Shown here piece after piece: positions 21,403-32,552 of a stretch of DNA of 63,642 nucleotides. The stretch comes from Escherichia coli (GTDB taxonomy: Bacteria > Pseudomonadota > Gammaproteobacteria > Enterobacterales > Enterobacteriaceae). Numbering within the stretch: position 1 is the stretch's first letter; each line of letters starts with the position of its first letter. Location: NCBI RefSeq assembly GCF_011881725.1, contig NZ_JAATUR010000029.1, forward strand, positions 1 to 63,642. Reading direction: 5' to 3'. Below the pieces are notes generated by a model, which was given only the letters and a program-made list of their open reading frames with translations, made no database searches and had not been told where the DNA came from. Made by a program: the position numbers and the translations under genes.

Positions 21403-22968
21403 ATGCTCGACACAAATATGAAAACTCAACTCAAGGCTTACCTTGAGAAATTGACCAAGCCTGTTGAGTTAATTGCCACGCTGGATGACAGCGCTAAATC
21501 GGCAGAAATCAAGGAACTGTTGGCTGAAATCGCAGAACTGTCAGACAAAGTCACCTTTAAAGAAGATAACAGCTTGCCGGTGCGTAAGCCGTCTTTCCTG
21601 ATCACCAACCCAGGCTCCAACCAGGGGCCGCGTTTTGCAGGCTCCCCGCTGGGCCACGAGTTCACCTCGCTGGTACTGGCACTGCTGTGGACCGGTGGTC
21701 ATCCGTCGAAAGAAGCCCAGTCTCTGCTGGAGCAGATTCGCCATATTGACGGTGATTTTGAATTCGAAACGTATTACTCGCTCTCTTGCCACAATTGTCC
21801 GGACGTGGTGCAGGCGCTGAACCTGATGAGCGTACTGAATCCGCGTATCAAGCATACGGCGATTGACGGCGGCACCTTCCAGAACGAAATCACCGATCGC
21901 AACGTGATGGGCGTTCCGGCAGTGTTCGTAAACGGGAAAGAGTTTGGTCAGGGCCGTATGACTATTTCCGAAATCGTTGCCAAAATTGATACCGGTGCTG
22001 AAAAACGTGCGGCAGAAGAGCTGAACAAGCGTGATGCTTATGACGTATTAATCGTCGGTTCCGGCCCGGCGGGTGCAGCGGCAGCAATTTACTCCGCACG
22101 TAAAGGTATCCGTACTGGTCTGATGGGCGAACGTTTTGGTGGTCAGATCCTCGATACCGTTGATATCGAAAACTACATTTCTGTACCGAAGACCGAAGGC
22201 CAGAAACTGGCAGGTGCGCTGAAAGTTCACGTTGATGAATACGACGTTGATGTGATCGACAGCCAGAGCGCGAGCAAACTGATCCCGGCAGCGGTTGAAG
22301 GCGGCCTGCATCAGATTGAAACCGCTTCCGGCGCGGTACTGAAAGCACGCAGCATTATCGTGGCGACCGGCGCAAAATGGCGCAACATGAACGTTCCAGG
22401 TGAGGATCAGTATCGCACCAAAGGCGTAACCTACTGCCCGCACTGCGATGGCCCGCTGTTTAAAGGTAAACGTGTAGCGGTCATCGGCGGCGGTAACTCT
22501 GGTGTGGAAGCGGCAATCGACCTGGCGGGAATTGTTGAGCACGTAACACTACTGGAATTTGCGCCAGAAATGAAAGCCGACCAGGTTCTGCAGGACAAAC
22601 TGCGCAGCCTGAAAAACGTCGACATCATTCTGAACGCGCAAACCACCGAAGTAAAAGGCGACGGCAGCAAAGTCGTTGGTCTGGAATATCGTGATCGTGT
22701 CAGCGGTGATATTCACAACATCGAACTGGCTGGTATTTTCGTCCAGATTGGTCTGCTGCCGAACACCAACTGGCTGGAAGGCGCAGTAGAACGTAACCGT
22801 ATGGGTGAGGTAATCATCGATGCGAAATGCGAAACCAACGTCAAAGGCGTTTTCGCTGCCGGAGACTGTACGACTGTGCCCTACAAGCAGATCATCATCG
22901 CCACTGGCGAAGGTGCCAAAGCCTCTCTGAGTGCTTTTGACTACCTGATTCGCACCAAAACAGCATAA
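21403..22968 (+). CDS. ahpF: AhpF, alkyl hydroperoxide reductase flavoprotein subunit
   Basis: A 521-residue FAD/NADH disulfide reductase that recycles AhpC. The N-terminal double-thioredoxin domain carries CHNC near residue 129. The C-terminal thioredoxin reductase-like part has the FAD motif [17 protein letters not shown], redox CPHCDGP near residue 345, the NAD motif [15 protein letters not shown], and the closing GVFAAGDC. The ATG at 21403 with GGAGAT upstream is preferred over upstream in-frame ATGs. Confidence 0.98.
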   Translation: MLDTNMKTQLKAYLEKLTKPVELIATLDDSAKSAEIKELLAEIAELSDKVTFKEDNSLPVRKPSFLITNPGSNQGPRFAGSPLGHEFTSLVLALLWTGGHPSKEAQSLLEQIRHIDGDFEFETYYSLSCHNCPDVVQALNLMSVLNPRIKHTAIDGGTFQNEITDRNVMGVPAVFVNGKEFGQGRMTISEIVAKIDTGAEKRAAEELNKRDAYDVLIVGSGPAGAAAAIYSARKGIRTGLMGERFGGQILDTVDIENYISVPKTEGQKLAGALKVHVDEYDVDVIDSQSASKLIPAAVEGGLHQIETASGAVLKARSIIVATGAKWRNMNVPGEDQYRTKGVTYCPHCDGPLFKGKRVAVIGGGNSGVEAAIDLAGIVEHVTLLEFAPEMKADQVLQDKLRSLKNVDIILNAQTTEVKGDGSKVVGLEYRDRVSGDIHNIELAGIFVQIGLLPNTNWLEGAVERNRMGEVIIDAKCETNVKGVFAAGDCTTVPYKQIIIATGEGAKASLSAFDYLIRTKTA

Positions 22969-22997
22969 GAAGAAGTAAGATTCACCTGTAATTGCTT

Positions 22998-23029
22998 AGC
23001 CGCCGGGGGCAAACCTGGCGGCTTTTTTT
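22998..23029 (+). terminator. Rho-independent terminator after ahpF
   Basis: AGCCGCC ... GGCGGC stem followed by seven T residues, just downstream of ahpF. Confidence 0.85.
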
Positions 23030-23034
23030 ATTGC

Positions 23035-23069
23035 AATAAAAAACCCTGCCGGGATGGCTCCAGGCAGGG
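23035..23069 (-). terminator. Rho-independent terminator after uspG
   Basis: On the minus strand, CCCTGCC ... GGCAGGG is followed by TTTTTTATT. It lies directly downstream of uspG and back to back with the ahpF terminator. Confidence 0.8.
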
Positions 23070-23090
23070 CGGCATAAATACGTTTATCTG

Positions 23091-23519
23091 TTAGCGAACG
23101 ACCAGTACTGGCAGATTAGCGTGACGGATCACGCTGGAGGCGTTAGAACCTAAAAGGTGGGTCGAAATAGACGGGTTGCGCGAACCGATAACCACAACAT
23201 CTGCCCCCAGTTCTTCTGCCAACTCATTGACTTCATCCCGCACGCTACCAAAACGGACATGTTGTTTGATACGGGAAGGATCGATGGTGAAGTGGCTGAC
23301 CATCGTTTGCAGACGTTCCTCTGCTTCATGTTGCAGATGCTCTTCAAAACGACGCACATCAGCGGCAAAGCGGTGCAGACTCAGACTGGCTGAGCCGGGT
23401 AGCACGTGAAGTAGATGAATAATTCCGTCATCCTGGGCGAGGAATTCAGCGTGGCGGACAGCTTTGTCACTTAACTCCATTTCGAAAACATCAACTGGCA
23501 TAATGATTGTTTTGTACAT
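23091..23519 (-). CDS. uspG: UspG, universal stress protein
   Basis: A 142-residue UspA-family protein. The C-terminal nucleotide-binding motif is in [19 protein letters not shown] (the G-2X-G-9X-G(S/T) type). It is produced in growth arrest and stress and undergoes autophosphorylation/AMPylation in K-12. The start [10 protein letters not shown] at 23519 is chosen over longer in-frame extensions. Confidence 0.96.
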   Translation of the reverse strand: MYKTIIMPVDVFEMELSDKAVRHAEFLAQDDGIIHLLHVLPGSASLSLHRFAADVRRFEEHLQHEAEERLQTMVSHFTIDPSRIKQHVRFGSVRDEVNELAEELGADVVVIGSRNPSISTHLLGSNASSVIRHANLPVLVVR

Positions 23520-23642
23520 AAGCATTCTCTCCTTGTTTTTGCATGTATACATAACAGCATATTATTGATTATGAATCTATGATTTGCGAGGCCGATTTGT
23601 TCTGAATTAGCTATTGATATGGAAAATAAATAAAACCAGATA

Positions 23643-23732
23643 CTACCAGCGTTGTTCAAGGTATAGCACTGCCGCAACAATAATCGCTGCTATGAATATA
23701 TAAAATGCAGTGATACCGAGAGCTTCGCTCAT
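23643..23732 (-). CDS. Putative 29-residue single-pass membrane protein
   Basis: This is a short ORF: ATG at 23732, TAG stop at 23643. The product begins MSEALGITAF, continues with an unbroken hydrophobic stretch to about residue 24 (FYIFIAAIIVAAVLY), and ends in charged LEQRW. That is the layout of the small membrane proteins of E. coli. GGAAC lies about 6 bases upstream of the start as a possible ribosome-binding site. I do not recognise it. It could be an already annotated small protein or a chance ORF. Confidence 0.5.
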   Translation of the reverse strand: MSEALGITAFYIFIAAIIVAAVLYLEQRW

Positions 23733-23819
23733 ATGAGGTTCCGCAGATGAATAACCTGTTCAGATTAGAATGCTGCGCGAAATAGCAAAATGATAAACCT
23801 GGTTGATATTTGAGCGGAA

Positions 23820-23841
23820 AGAGGATGCGAATGCATCCTCT
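23820..23841 (-). terminator. Terminator-like hairpin after rnk
   Basis: A perfect 9-bp stem (AGAGGATGC / GCATCCTCT) with a GAAT-type tetraloop lies about 35 bases past the rnk stop. On the minus strand it is followed by only a short TTT. Confidence 0.55.
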
Positions 23842-23874
23842 GGGCAAAGCGAGTTATCGCTTGTGCAGATGGGA

Positions 23875-24285
23875 TTAAAGCAGGTAGTCGCCAGCAGCTT
23901 CTGGCTGGTATTCGAGTTCCAGCACTTCAAGGTGGGTTGCGCTACCGCCCGGAAGCTCCCAGTGGATGGTATCGCCAACGCGCAGCCCCAACAGTGCGGC
24001 ACCCACCGGAGCCATAACGGAAAGCTGAGTATTGCTGTCGGTCATCTTTGCCGGATACACCAGTGTACGCACACGCACTTCGCCATCGCTAAGATTGCGG
24101 AATTTGACCCGGCTGTTCATTGTTACCACGTCGTGTGGCATCTCTTCTGGCGAACACATTTGGGCGCGATCCAACTCTGCGTTTAACGCGTCGGCGATTG
24201 GCAAACCGGCATAGGCAGGTTGCTCCAGCAGAATATCGATGCGTTCGGCATCCAGGTCGTTAATGATGATTGTTGGTCTGGACAT
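23875..24285 (-). CDS. rnk: Rnk, regulator of nucleoside diphosphate kinase
   Basis: A 136-residue Rnk/GreA-like protein. The C-terminal FKBP-like Gre domain is visible ([25 protein letters not shown]). It binds RNA polymerase but its short coiled coil lacks GreA-type cleavage activity. Downstream of rna, separated by a terminator, so it probably has its own promoter in the 24286-24330 interval. Confidence 0.95.
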   Translation of the reverse strand: MSRPTIIINDLDAERIDILLEQPAYAGLPIADALNAELDRAQMCSPEEMPHDVVTMNSRVKFRNLSDGEVRVRTLVYPAKMTDSNTQLSVMAPVGAALLGLRVGDTIHWELPGGSATHLEVLELEYQPEAAGDYLL

Positions 24286-24333
24286 TTTTACTCCATGTCG
24301 TCGGTACTGCGAGGGGCGCAGATAAACATACCC

Positions 24334-24367
24334 AAAAGAAAACCCTCACCGTCAGGCGGCGAGGGTT
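24334..24367 (-). terminator. Terminator between rna and rnk
   Basis: On the minus strand, an AACCCTCGCC ... GGTGAGGGTT stem is followed by TTCTTTT. It lies about 150 bases past the rna stop and upstream of rnk. Confidence 0.75.
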
Positions 24368-24513
24368 TAACTCATATGATGATACTGACTGTTGCTCACT
24401 CTTTGAAGTGATTTGCATCACATTCAGGTAATTCCTCAATGCATCGCATTATGTATAAATCTTAATCACCATAGTTAATGGAAGGTGATTACCCCATTTT
24501 GTAAATCAAATGA

Positions 24514-25320
24514 TTAATAACCCGCTTTATCAATGACAAAGGTTTTGCCACAGTTGCCTGGGTGTGGTTGTGGCAAGAATGAGTTTGCCGAGAGCGGGGC
24601 ATTGATGGCGTCAGCTTTGATCGAAATCTGAACTTCAGTCAAATACGCCGGATTACCCTGGCACGTTAACTTGACTGCTTTCACGTTCTCTTTCCCCCAG
24701 CTTTTGGCAAAGGCAGAGTTAAAGTCACTGCGGGTTACTGTTTTACCGTAGTTATCCGCAAGGAATTTTCCGGCTGCGCTTTCTTTGATCTCTTGATTCA
24801 GACGAACCATCGTACCGAAGTACGCGTCCGGATCAAAACCAAAGCAGGCACCGTGTTTCGCGTATTCATAACGTTCCAGACAGGAACGACCACCTGCGCC
24901 CGGCATAACTTTACTCAATTTAGCTGCAGTTTCCAACGACAACCCTGTTTCTGGTGAAGAACACATCCGGCTGGCGCGAGCTTCCGGCAGGTTTGGAACC
25001 GGGCGAGTGGCGCAGCCGAAGCGCATCCAGCGGCGTTCATCTACGCCACGTGCCGCGACTGATTTAGGCAATCCTGGCCACAGGCCGTGTACCGTCAGGA
25101 AATCGGCCTTATCGGTCGTTTCGGTTTGCAGGCGACATTCATCTCGCTCGTTACGATTTCGATCGTGCTGACTCTGGCAAAACCCGGTTTGCCAGGAAAG
25201 AGCTAAAACGTAACGATCAAAATCGCCATACTGTTTTGCCTCCAACGCAGTGGCGTTGGCAGAAGAGAAGGGAAGTAGAGAAACCGCCAGTAAAGCGGCG
25301 TTACGCCAGAATGCTTTCAT
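24514..25320 (-). CDS. rna: RNase I (Rna), periplasmic RNase T2-family enzyme
   Basis: A 268-residue secreted RNase. A signal peptide occupies about residues 1-23. The two RNase T2 catalytic blocks are VHGLWPGL and YEYAKHGACFG. It degrades RNA nonspecifically in the periplasm. The start MKAFWRNAAL at 25320 matches the known protein. Downstream of citT in the same direction, with a terminator between. Confidence 0.97.
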   Translation of the reverse strand: MKAFWRNAALLAVSLLPFSSANATALEAKQYGDFDRYVLALSWQTGFCQSQHDRNRNERDECRLQTETTDKADFLTVHGLWPGLPKSVAARGVDERRWMRFGCATRPVPNLPEARASRMCSSPETGLSLETAAKLSKVMPGAGGRSCLERYEYAKHGACFGFDPDAYFGTMVRLNQEIKESAAGKFLADNYGKTVTRSDFNSAFAKSWGKENVKAVKLTCQGNPAYLTEVQISIKADAINAPLSANSFLPQPHPGNCGKTFVIDKAGY

Positions 25321-25368
25321 AATGGGTGTGGAACTCATACATACACTGAATACTATCTATTAAATCAT

Positions 25369-25402
25369 AAAAAAGCCCGCCAGGTTGGCTAACCTGCCGG
25401 GC
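25369..25402 (-). terminator. Rho-independent terminator after citT
   Basis: On the minus strand, GCCCGGCAGG ... CCTGGCGGGC is followed by TTTTTTAT. It closes the citCDEFXGT operon before rna. Confidence 0.85.
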
Positions 25403-25433
25403 GCGGTGATTTATTCAGCGTTTACCGAATGTA

Positions 25434-26897
25434 TTAGTTCCACATGGCGAGAATTGGCCAGCCTACGAGCAACAACATTGAAATGTAGATGACCCCGAAG
25501 ATAGCGCCAAGACGCCAGTAATCTTTCGATTTCACATAGCCGCAGCCGTAAATAATCACACCCGGACCAGTAGCATATGGGGTCAGACAGCCCATGATAC
25601 CGATAGACAGCACCAGCAGGATACACAGTTGTTCCATTGGTACGCCCGGAATACCTTTACCGACCGCCAGAATGACCGGCAGCATGGTTGCAGTGTGCGC
25701 AGACAGGCTGGCAAACAGGTAGTGAGCAAAATAGAACACCAGCACGAGGACGATAACCGTCGCGTTCGGTGAAAAACCTTCCAGGTGAGTGCTCATGGTG
25801 CTGGCGAACCAGTCGATAAATCCGGAACGCGTCAGGCCATTAGCCATGACGACCAGCGTTGCCAGGTTAACCAGTGTGTTCCATGCGCTGTTATAACGGG
25901 TAATGTCTTTCCACGGTACAACGTGCAGCGCCAGCATCAGCGAAACCGCCAGCAAGCCAACCGCAGTGGCGTTAATCACGTCGCTGCCAAATACCCACAA
26001 ACCTAAGCTCAGCAATACAAGGCCAATCAGCGTCCATTCTCTGCGCGTCAGGCGGCCCATTGTTTTCAGTTCATCGCCTGCCCAGGTTGCCACTTCTTCA
26101 CTGTGCGTGATTTCCGGTTTGTACAGCACGTAGGAAAGCCACGGCGCAATGATAAGTAAGATAACCCCAACCGGCAGGAAGCAGAGGAACCACTGTAACC
26201 AGCTAATCTGGATACCGGCAATTTTGCTGACGAATTCCAGGCCCAGCACGTTCGGCGCTGCACCAGTGACAAACATGGAGGAGCTCAGACTGGTACTGAT
26301 GACCATCATCCACATTAAGTAGCCGCCAATACGACGCGCGGACGGATCGTTTGGGAAGGATTTAAAAAGCGGCGGCAGGTTTTTAATAACCGGGAAAACC
26401 GTACCCCCGGTACGCGCGGTGTTAGACGGTGTAAACGGTGCCAGCAAAATGTCGATAATGACAATTGCATAACCCAATGTCAGCGTGCGTTTGCCCATGA
26501 ATTTCACCAGGAAAAGGGCAATACGGCGGCCTAATCCAGAAACTTCATATCCTAATGCAAAGATAAATGCGCCAAATACCAGCCAGACAGTGGTACTGGA
26601 AAAACCGGCCAGCCCCCATTTTAGCGCCTGTTTCTGGGCATTAAACGCGGGATCAGCTAATTCTTTGGCGTCAAAGAGCAGATAATTACTGCCAATAACA
26701 CAAATAGTTACTGCGATAAAACTGATCGCTGTTGCCGGGATTGGCTCAAGGATCATGCCGACAATCATTGCCACAAACACAGCGAAATAATGCCACGCCT
26801 GCGGCGGCATACCGTCGGGGACAGGGATAAGAAACATGACGCCCATCACCACCAGTGGCGCCAATAATTTCCATATATTATCTTTTGCTAAAGACAT
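25434..26897 (-). CDS. citT: CitT, citrate/succinate antiporter
   Basis: A 487-residue polytopic DASS-family antiporter that imports citrate in exchange for succinate under anaerobic conditions. The N-terminal region shows hydrophobic segments after SLAKDNIWK, with conserved family stretches such as LAPFTPSNTARTGGTVFP. Last gene of the citrate fermentation operon. E. coli normally does not express it aerobically, hence the Cit-minus phenotype. Confidence 0.96.
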   Translation of the reverse strand: MSLAKDNIWKLLAPLVVMGVMFLIPVPDGMPPQAWHYFAVFVAMIVGMILEPIPATAISFIAVTICVIGSNYLLFDAKELADPAFNAQKQALKWGLAGFSSTTVWLVFGAFIFALGYEVSGLGRRIALFLVKFMGKRTLTLGYAIVIIDILLAPFTPSNTARTGGTVFPVIKNLPPLFKSFPNDPSARRIGGYLMWMMVISTSLSSSMFVTGAAPNVLGLEFVSKIAGIQISWLQWFLCFLPVGVILLIIAPWLSYVLYKPEITHSEEVATWAGDELKTMGRLTRREWTLIGLVLLSLGLWVFGSDVINATAVGLLAVSLMLALHVVPWKDITRYNSAWNTLVNLATLVVMANGLTRSGFIDWFASTMSTHLEGFSPNATVIVLVLVFYFAHYLFASLSAHTATMLPVILAVGKGIPGVPMEQLCILLVLSIGIMGCLTPYATGPGVIIYGCGYVKSKDYWRLGAIFGVIYISMLLLVGWPILAMWN

Positions 26898-26947
26898 ACG
26901 GGTTCTCCGAAAATTAATATTTCCAAATTTATCAAGTGCTTAAATTA

Positions 26948-28352
<1,405 letters not shown>

Positions 28353-28355
28353 GGC

Positions 28356-29888
28356 TTATTCCTTCACCTGATGCACAACATCAATTACCGAGCCATCGCG
28401 GTAACGCACAACGGCAACAACGCGGTCGGTGAATTCAATCGGCTGTGGTTCACCGGTCAGCAGGCGCGCACGTTCGCGCAGCCACTCAATGGAAACCACT
28501 TTGATACCTGCTTCCTGCAAACGTTCTGCCAGTTCCGGACGTGCCGGATTAACAGCGATGCCGTGGTCGGTGACCAGAATATCGACGCTGGAGCCCGGGG
28601 TGATGCAGGTCAGCACGTTATCCACCAGCGTCGGAATACGACCGCGCACCAGTGGCGCGACGATGATGGAAAGCGCAGAGGCAATCGCGGTATCGCAGTG
28701 ACCACCGGAAGCGCCACGCAGTACGCCGTCAGAGCCGGTCAGCACGTTAACGTTGAACTGAGTGTCAATTTCCAGCGCGCTCAGTACTACCACGTCGAGA
28801 CGATCAACCGATGCACCTTTAGAACCCCAGTTGGCATACTGGTTAGCGCTGATTTCGATATGATTCGGGTTACGGGCCAGTGATTGTGCGGCTTGACCGT
28901 CAAAGCTCTGTACATCAAGCAGTTTGCGGATCAGTCCTTTTTCATGCAGATCAACCATGGTGGCCGTGATGCCGCCAAGAGCAAAATCGGCGCGAATATC
29001 GCAGCTACGCATTTTGTCTTCCAGGAAACGGGTTACCGCCAGCGATGCGCCGCCGGTGCCGGTCTGCATGGAGAAACCTTCTTTGAAGTAGCCGGAGTTG
29101 ACAATCACATTCGCGGCGCTGCGGGCAATCAACAGTTCGCGCGGGTTAGTGGTCATACGGGTTGCGCCTGCGCCGATTTTCGCGGCATCGCCAACACGAT
29201 CAACTTTGACGATCAGATCGACCTGATCCTGTTCAATGCTGGCCGGGTTATGCGGATAAGGCAGCAGTTCTTCGGTGAGCATCACGACCTGTTTTGCATT
29301 GTCGGCATCGACCATTGCATAACCGAGCGAGCCGCAGCAGGCTTTGCCGGTGTAGCCGTTGGCATTACCGAATTCATCACAGGACGGAACGCCGAGGAAG
29401 GCCACGTCGATGTTCAGCTCGCCGCTCTGTACCAGATGCACGCGACCGCCGTGGGAGTGGATTTGTACCGGTTCAGCCAGCAGGCCTCGGGAGATTTCTT
29501 CTGCCAGTGGGCCGCGCAAACCGGAGGTATAAATGCGGGTTACCACACCCTGACGAATATGTTCTACCAGCGGCGCATGGCAATCACTCAGGGAACTGGA
29601 CGCCAGGGTCAGGTTTTTAAAGCCCATTTTCGCGATGACGTCCATCACCATATTGACGGTCAGGTCGCCGCCACGAAAAGCATGGTGAAAGGAGACGGTC
29701 ATACCATCTTGCAAACCAGAACGACGAATGGCTTCTTCCAGGTTAGCGCACAGTTTACGATCGCGCGCTTTTTCAGCCTGGTAGGTTTGTTTTGGCGAGT
29801 TCTGGAAAGCGGCAAGATCGCATTCAGCGTGACGATTCCAGGCCGCTACCCGTTCTTGTCGTTGAGATTGTTCAATTTTCTGCGTCAT
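28356..29888 (-). CDS. citF: CitF, citrate lyase alpha subunit (citrate:acetyl-ACP transferase)
   Basis: A 510-residue CoA-transferase family subunit that exchanges acetyl for citryl on the CitD carrier. Visible landmarks are SFHHAFRGGDLTVN and the GASGGHCDTAIASAL region near the C-terminus. MTQKIEQSQR at 29888 is chosen, matching the known protein, over a longer in-frame extension that would run into citE. Confidence 0.96.
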   Translation of the reverse strand: MTQKIEQSQRQERVAAWNRHAECDLAAFQNSPKQTYQAEKARDRKLCANLEEAIRRSGLQDGMTVSFHHAFRGGDLTVNMVMDVIAKMGFKNLTLASSSLSDCHAPLVEHIRQGVVTRIYTSGLRGPLAEEISRGLLAEPVQIHSHGGRVHLVQSGELNIDVAFLGVPSCDEFGNANGYTGKACCGSLGYAMVDADNAKQVVMLTEELLPYPHNPASIEQDQVDLIVKVDRVGDAAKIGAGATRMTTNPRELLIARSAANVIVNSGYFKEGFSMQTGTGGASLAVTRFLEDKMRSCDIRADFALGGITATMVDLHEKGLIRKLLDVQSFDGQAAQSLARNPNHIEISANQYANWGSKGASVDRLDVVVLSALEIDTQFNVNVLTGSDGVLRGASGGHCDTAIASALSIIVAPLVRGRIPTLVDNVLTCITPGSSVDILVTDHGIAVNPARPELAERLQEAGIKVVSIEWLRERARLLTGEPQPIEFTDRVVAVVRYRDGSVIDVVHQVKE

Positions 29889-29898
29889 TTTGATTGCC

Positions 29899-30807
29899 TT
29901 ATTCTTCGCGGATGCCGGAAAGTTCTGCACGGGAGAGCACCAGACGGGCGCGATCGATAACCGGACCGTCAACCATCTTGCCGTTCAGAGAAACCACGCC
30001 GAGGCCTTCGCGAGCGGCAGCTTCAGCGGCTTCTACAACACGGCGTGCGTGATCCACTTCTTTCTGGGTTGGTGCGTAGAGGTTGTGCAGCAGATCAATC
30101 TGACGCGGGTTGATCAGCGATTTGCCGTCAAAGCCCAGTTGTTTGATGTGAGCGGCTTCTTGCAGGAATCCGGCTTCGTTGTTGGCGTCGGAATAGACGG
30201 TATCGAACGCCTGAATACCCGCGGATCGCGCGGCCTGCAAAATAGAGCAGCGAGCGAACAGCAGTTCAGTACCTTCCGGGGAACGTTCTGTACGTAGGTT
30301 GCGCACATAGTCTTCTGCACCGAGGGCGATACCAATCAAACGCTCGGAAGCGTGAGCAATTTCTACCGCGCGGGTGATGCCCAGCGGAGATTCAATCGCC
30401 GCCAGCAGACCGGTGCTGCCAGGTTCACGACCGCAGGCTTTTTCAATACGCAGGATCTCTTTTTCAATATCCAGAACGTCCTGAGCGGTATCCGTTTTCG
30501 GCAGACGCACGACGTCTGCACCACCGCGAACGACGGCTTCCAGGTCGTTAACGCCCCATTCAGAATCCAGCGCGTTTACACGTACAATGGTTTCAATATT
30601 GCGATACAGCGGATGTTGCAGCGCGTGATAGACCATGCGACGTGCGGTGTCTTTTTCACGCAGCGCCACGGAGTCTTCGAGGTCGAACATCAGAGCATCG
30701 GCTGGGTAGATGAAGGAGTTGCTGACCATCGCGGCATTGGCGCCAGGCACGAACAGCATGCTGCGGCGGGTGCGGGTTTTACGTTGTTGCAGCGAAGCGG
30801 AAATCAT
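29899..30807 (-). CDS. citE: CitE, citrate lyase beta subunit (citryl-ACP lyase)
   Basis: A 302-residue HpcH/HpaI-type TIM-barrel lyase that splits citryl-ACP into oxaloacetate and acetyl-ACP. It shows [11 protein letters not shown], the metal-binding MFDLEDSV, and AIESPLGI. The start [10 protein letters not shown] at 30807 overlaps the citD stop by 4 bases. Confidence 0.96.
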
Positions 30808-31100
30808 TGGCAATCCTCCCATGGCAGCGCCGGGATACCGCTGGCGCGCGCCAGCAAGGCTTCCAGTCGTGCACGTAAAATGCAGTCCAGTGCGCCTTTG
30901 TCATCGACATTCAGCTGTACGCCGCGCACGTTATAGCGGGCAAGCACGTCCAGAATGGTGGTGCGAATCGCATCGCCAAACTGTTTCTCAACGCTGCTGT
31001 TGATCTGAAGGTCGATATCCTGCGTATCGAGTGGGGCGATGCGTATCATCACATCCCCAGACTCAAGGGTGCCTGCAACGGCGGGCTGGTTTATTTTCAT
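30804..31100 (-). CDS. citD: CitD, citrate lyase acyl carrier subunit (gamma)
   Basis: A 98-residue acyl carrier protein of citrate lyase. The prosthetic group joins Ser14 in [12 protein letters not shown] 4-nt overlap with citE and a 14-nt gap after citC show a tight operon. Confidence 0.96.
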
Positions 31101-31114
31101 TTTTCACCTGTTTC

Positions 31115-32173
31115 TCATGCGGGGGTCTTTTGACGAACTGCCGCGTCCTGGCGGGCGTGTTCAAGCAGATTCTGCAAGTAATGCAGAGTGGTTGCCGGGA
31201 CCAGTGGCGCGATAGCCGTGAGATCGTTTTTCACCAGCAGTTGACGTACCCGGGAAGCGGATATCGGCATTTCCTGGTAACGCAGTCGCTCAATTTCAAC
31301 CAGTTCGATAGGCGGTGCGGAGATGGTCGGTGTTTCCAGCCAGTAGCGCATATCCTGGTTGTACTGGGCGGTCACGCGACAAATGGGTTCAGTACCAACA
31401 AAGCGATGAGTTACGCCCAGAGCCGGCGCGAGGTACTGACGGAAAATCTTCAGGTCAATTTCGGTGTAACAATGGTTGATGACGCTCTGTTCTTTAATGA
31501 AGTAGCAGGGGAACGTGGCGCGGGAGATGATGTACTCGGAGCCGCGATGCACGGTCAGACGCGGAATATCGGCGGTGCCTTTTAACACCAGATCCAATCG
31601 AGCGTCATAGGGGAAGCGTGAAGAATCTTCTTTGACTAAAAACAGATGCAGCCAGTCGCACTGTGCCGCAGCCTGTTGAATCAGATAACGGTGGCCGTTA
31701 GTAAAGGGATTGGCGTTCATAACGATACAGCCAATCTTGTTTCCTTCATGACGGAATTTCTTCAGCGATTCGGCATAGCGTTTCAGACGTGTGGCACTGT
31801 TTTCCATCAACACCATCACGCCAGGTACGCTGGTTAACGTATAGAAACCGCACTGACGGAACAGTGTCTCGTATTCGGTTTTGGTATAAATAAAAAGATG
31901 CGTACTGTGACGTTCATAGGCGAGATTTATCAGTTCGGTGGCTAATGTCAGCGCCAGTCCTTCACCGCGAACGGATTCACTAATAGCAACGCATTTAATA
32001 ATATTTCCGGCAATTCCGCCGCACGCGATAAGTTTTTCATCGCGGGTTACGGTAATAAATACTTCGACTGTAGTGTCAACGCTCAAATCATTTTCATGCA
32101 GAAATTTGGCGATTTCCGCCATTGTTTTATTTTCTGAACGTTTTACCCGGGTGAAAATATCATTGCCGAACAT
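31115..32173 (-). CDS. citC: CitC, [citrate lyase] ligase
   Basis: A 352-residue enzyme that acetylates the citrate lyase prosthetic thiol using acetate and ATP. The N-terminal GNAT-like domain has ISESVRGEGLALTLATEL. The C-terminal nucleotidyltransferase domain has NANPFTNGHRYLIQ, with the HxGH-type motif as TNGH, and SASRVRQLL near the end. First gene of the cit operon, divergent from dpiB. Confidence 0.96.
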   Translation of the reverse strand: MFGNDIFTRVKRSENKTMAEIAKFLHENDLSVDTTVEVFITVTRDEKLIACGGIAGNIIKCVAISESVRGEGLALTLATELINLAYERHSTHLFIYTKTEYETLFRQCGFYTLTSVPGVMVLMENSATRLKRYAESLKKFRHEGNKIGCIVMNANPFTNGHRYLIQQAAAQCDWLHLFLVKEDSSRFPYDARLDLVLKGTADIPRLTVHRGSEYIISRATFPCYFIKEQSVINHCYTEIDLKIFRQYLAPALGVTHRFVGTEPICRVTAQYNQDMRYWLETPTISAPPIELVEIERLRYQEMPISASRVRQLLVKNDLTAIAPLVPATTLHYLQNLLEHARQDAAVRQKTPA

Positions 32174-32552
32174 AATAAATAGTATCCTGAAGGTGCATGT
32201 TGTTACCGGTTTGCAACAAATGTTGTTTGATGTAGCAAACTGATAACCTTTTATTTTCAGTTGAGAGAAAGGGAAGTGAGCGAGGTATTTCTGTTTCTCC
32301 TTTCACTATACATCCTAAGGAGTATTGCATCGTGAAATTTTGATTTATTTCACATAGAGTTAGTGGTTTTTTATTTATTTAATGGTTTTAAGTTTTTTAA
32401 TTAATGTAATTACGAATTGACCCACAGGTTTAAGTGATTTAATTGATTTAATGAATAAAATTTGCCACGATCATATTTAAAGCCTATGTATTTTGATTCA
32501 ACATTTTAATTACATTCGTCAAAGAGACTCGGGTCAACCCGCAAGGAAAACA
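32174..32552. promoter_or_regulatory. citC-dpiB divergent regulatory region
   Basis: A 379-bp, strongly A+T-rich noncoding stretch between divergent citC and dpiB. It includes repeated GATTTAAT units near 32430-32455. The response regulator DpiA is known to act between these genes and to favour AT-rich DNA. No coding ORF is convincing. Confidence 0.6.

Larger units (their letters stand above)
23520..23874. other. uspG-rnk intergenic region lacking ybdR
   Basis: In K-12 the zinc alcohol dehydrogenase-like gene ybdR lies between uspG and rnk. Here the interval is only 355 bases, AT-rich, with no dehydrogenase remnant that I can recognise. It contains the uspG promoter region, a possible 29-codon membrane ORF and the rnk hairpin. 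Confidence 0.75.

Noticed and set aside
28884..29960. 358-codon plus-strand ORF antisense to citF
   Set aside because: Shadow of citF; no recognisable domain and no independent context.
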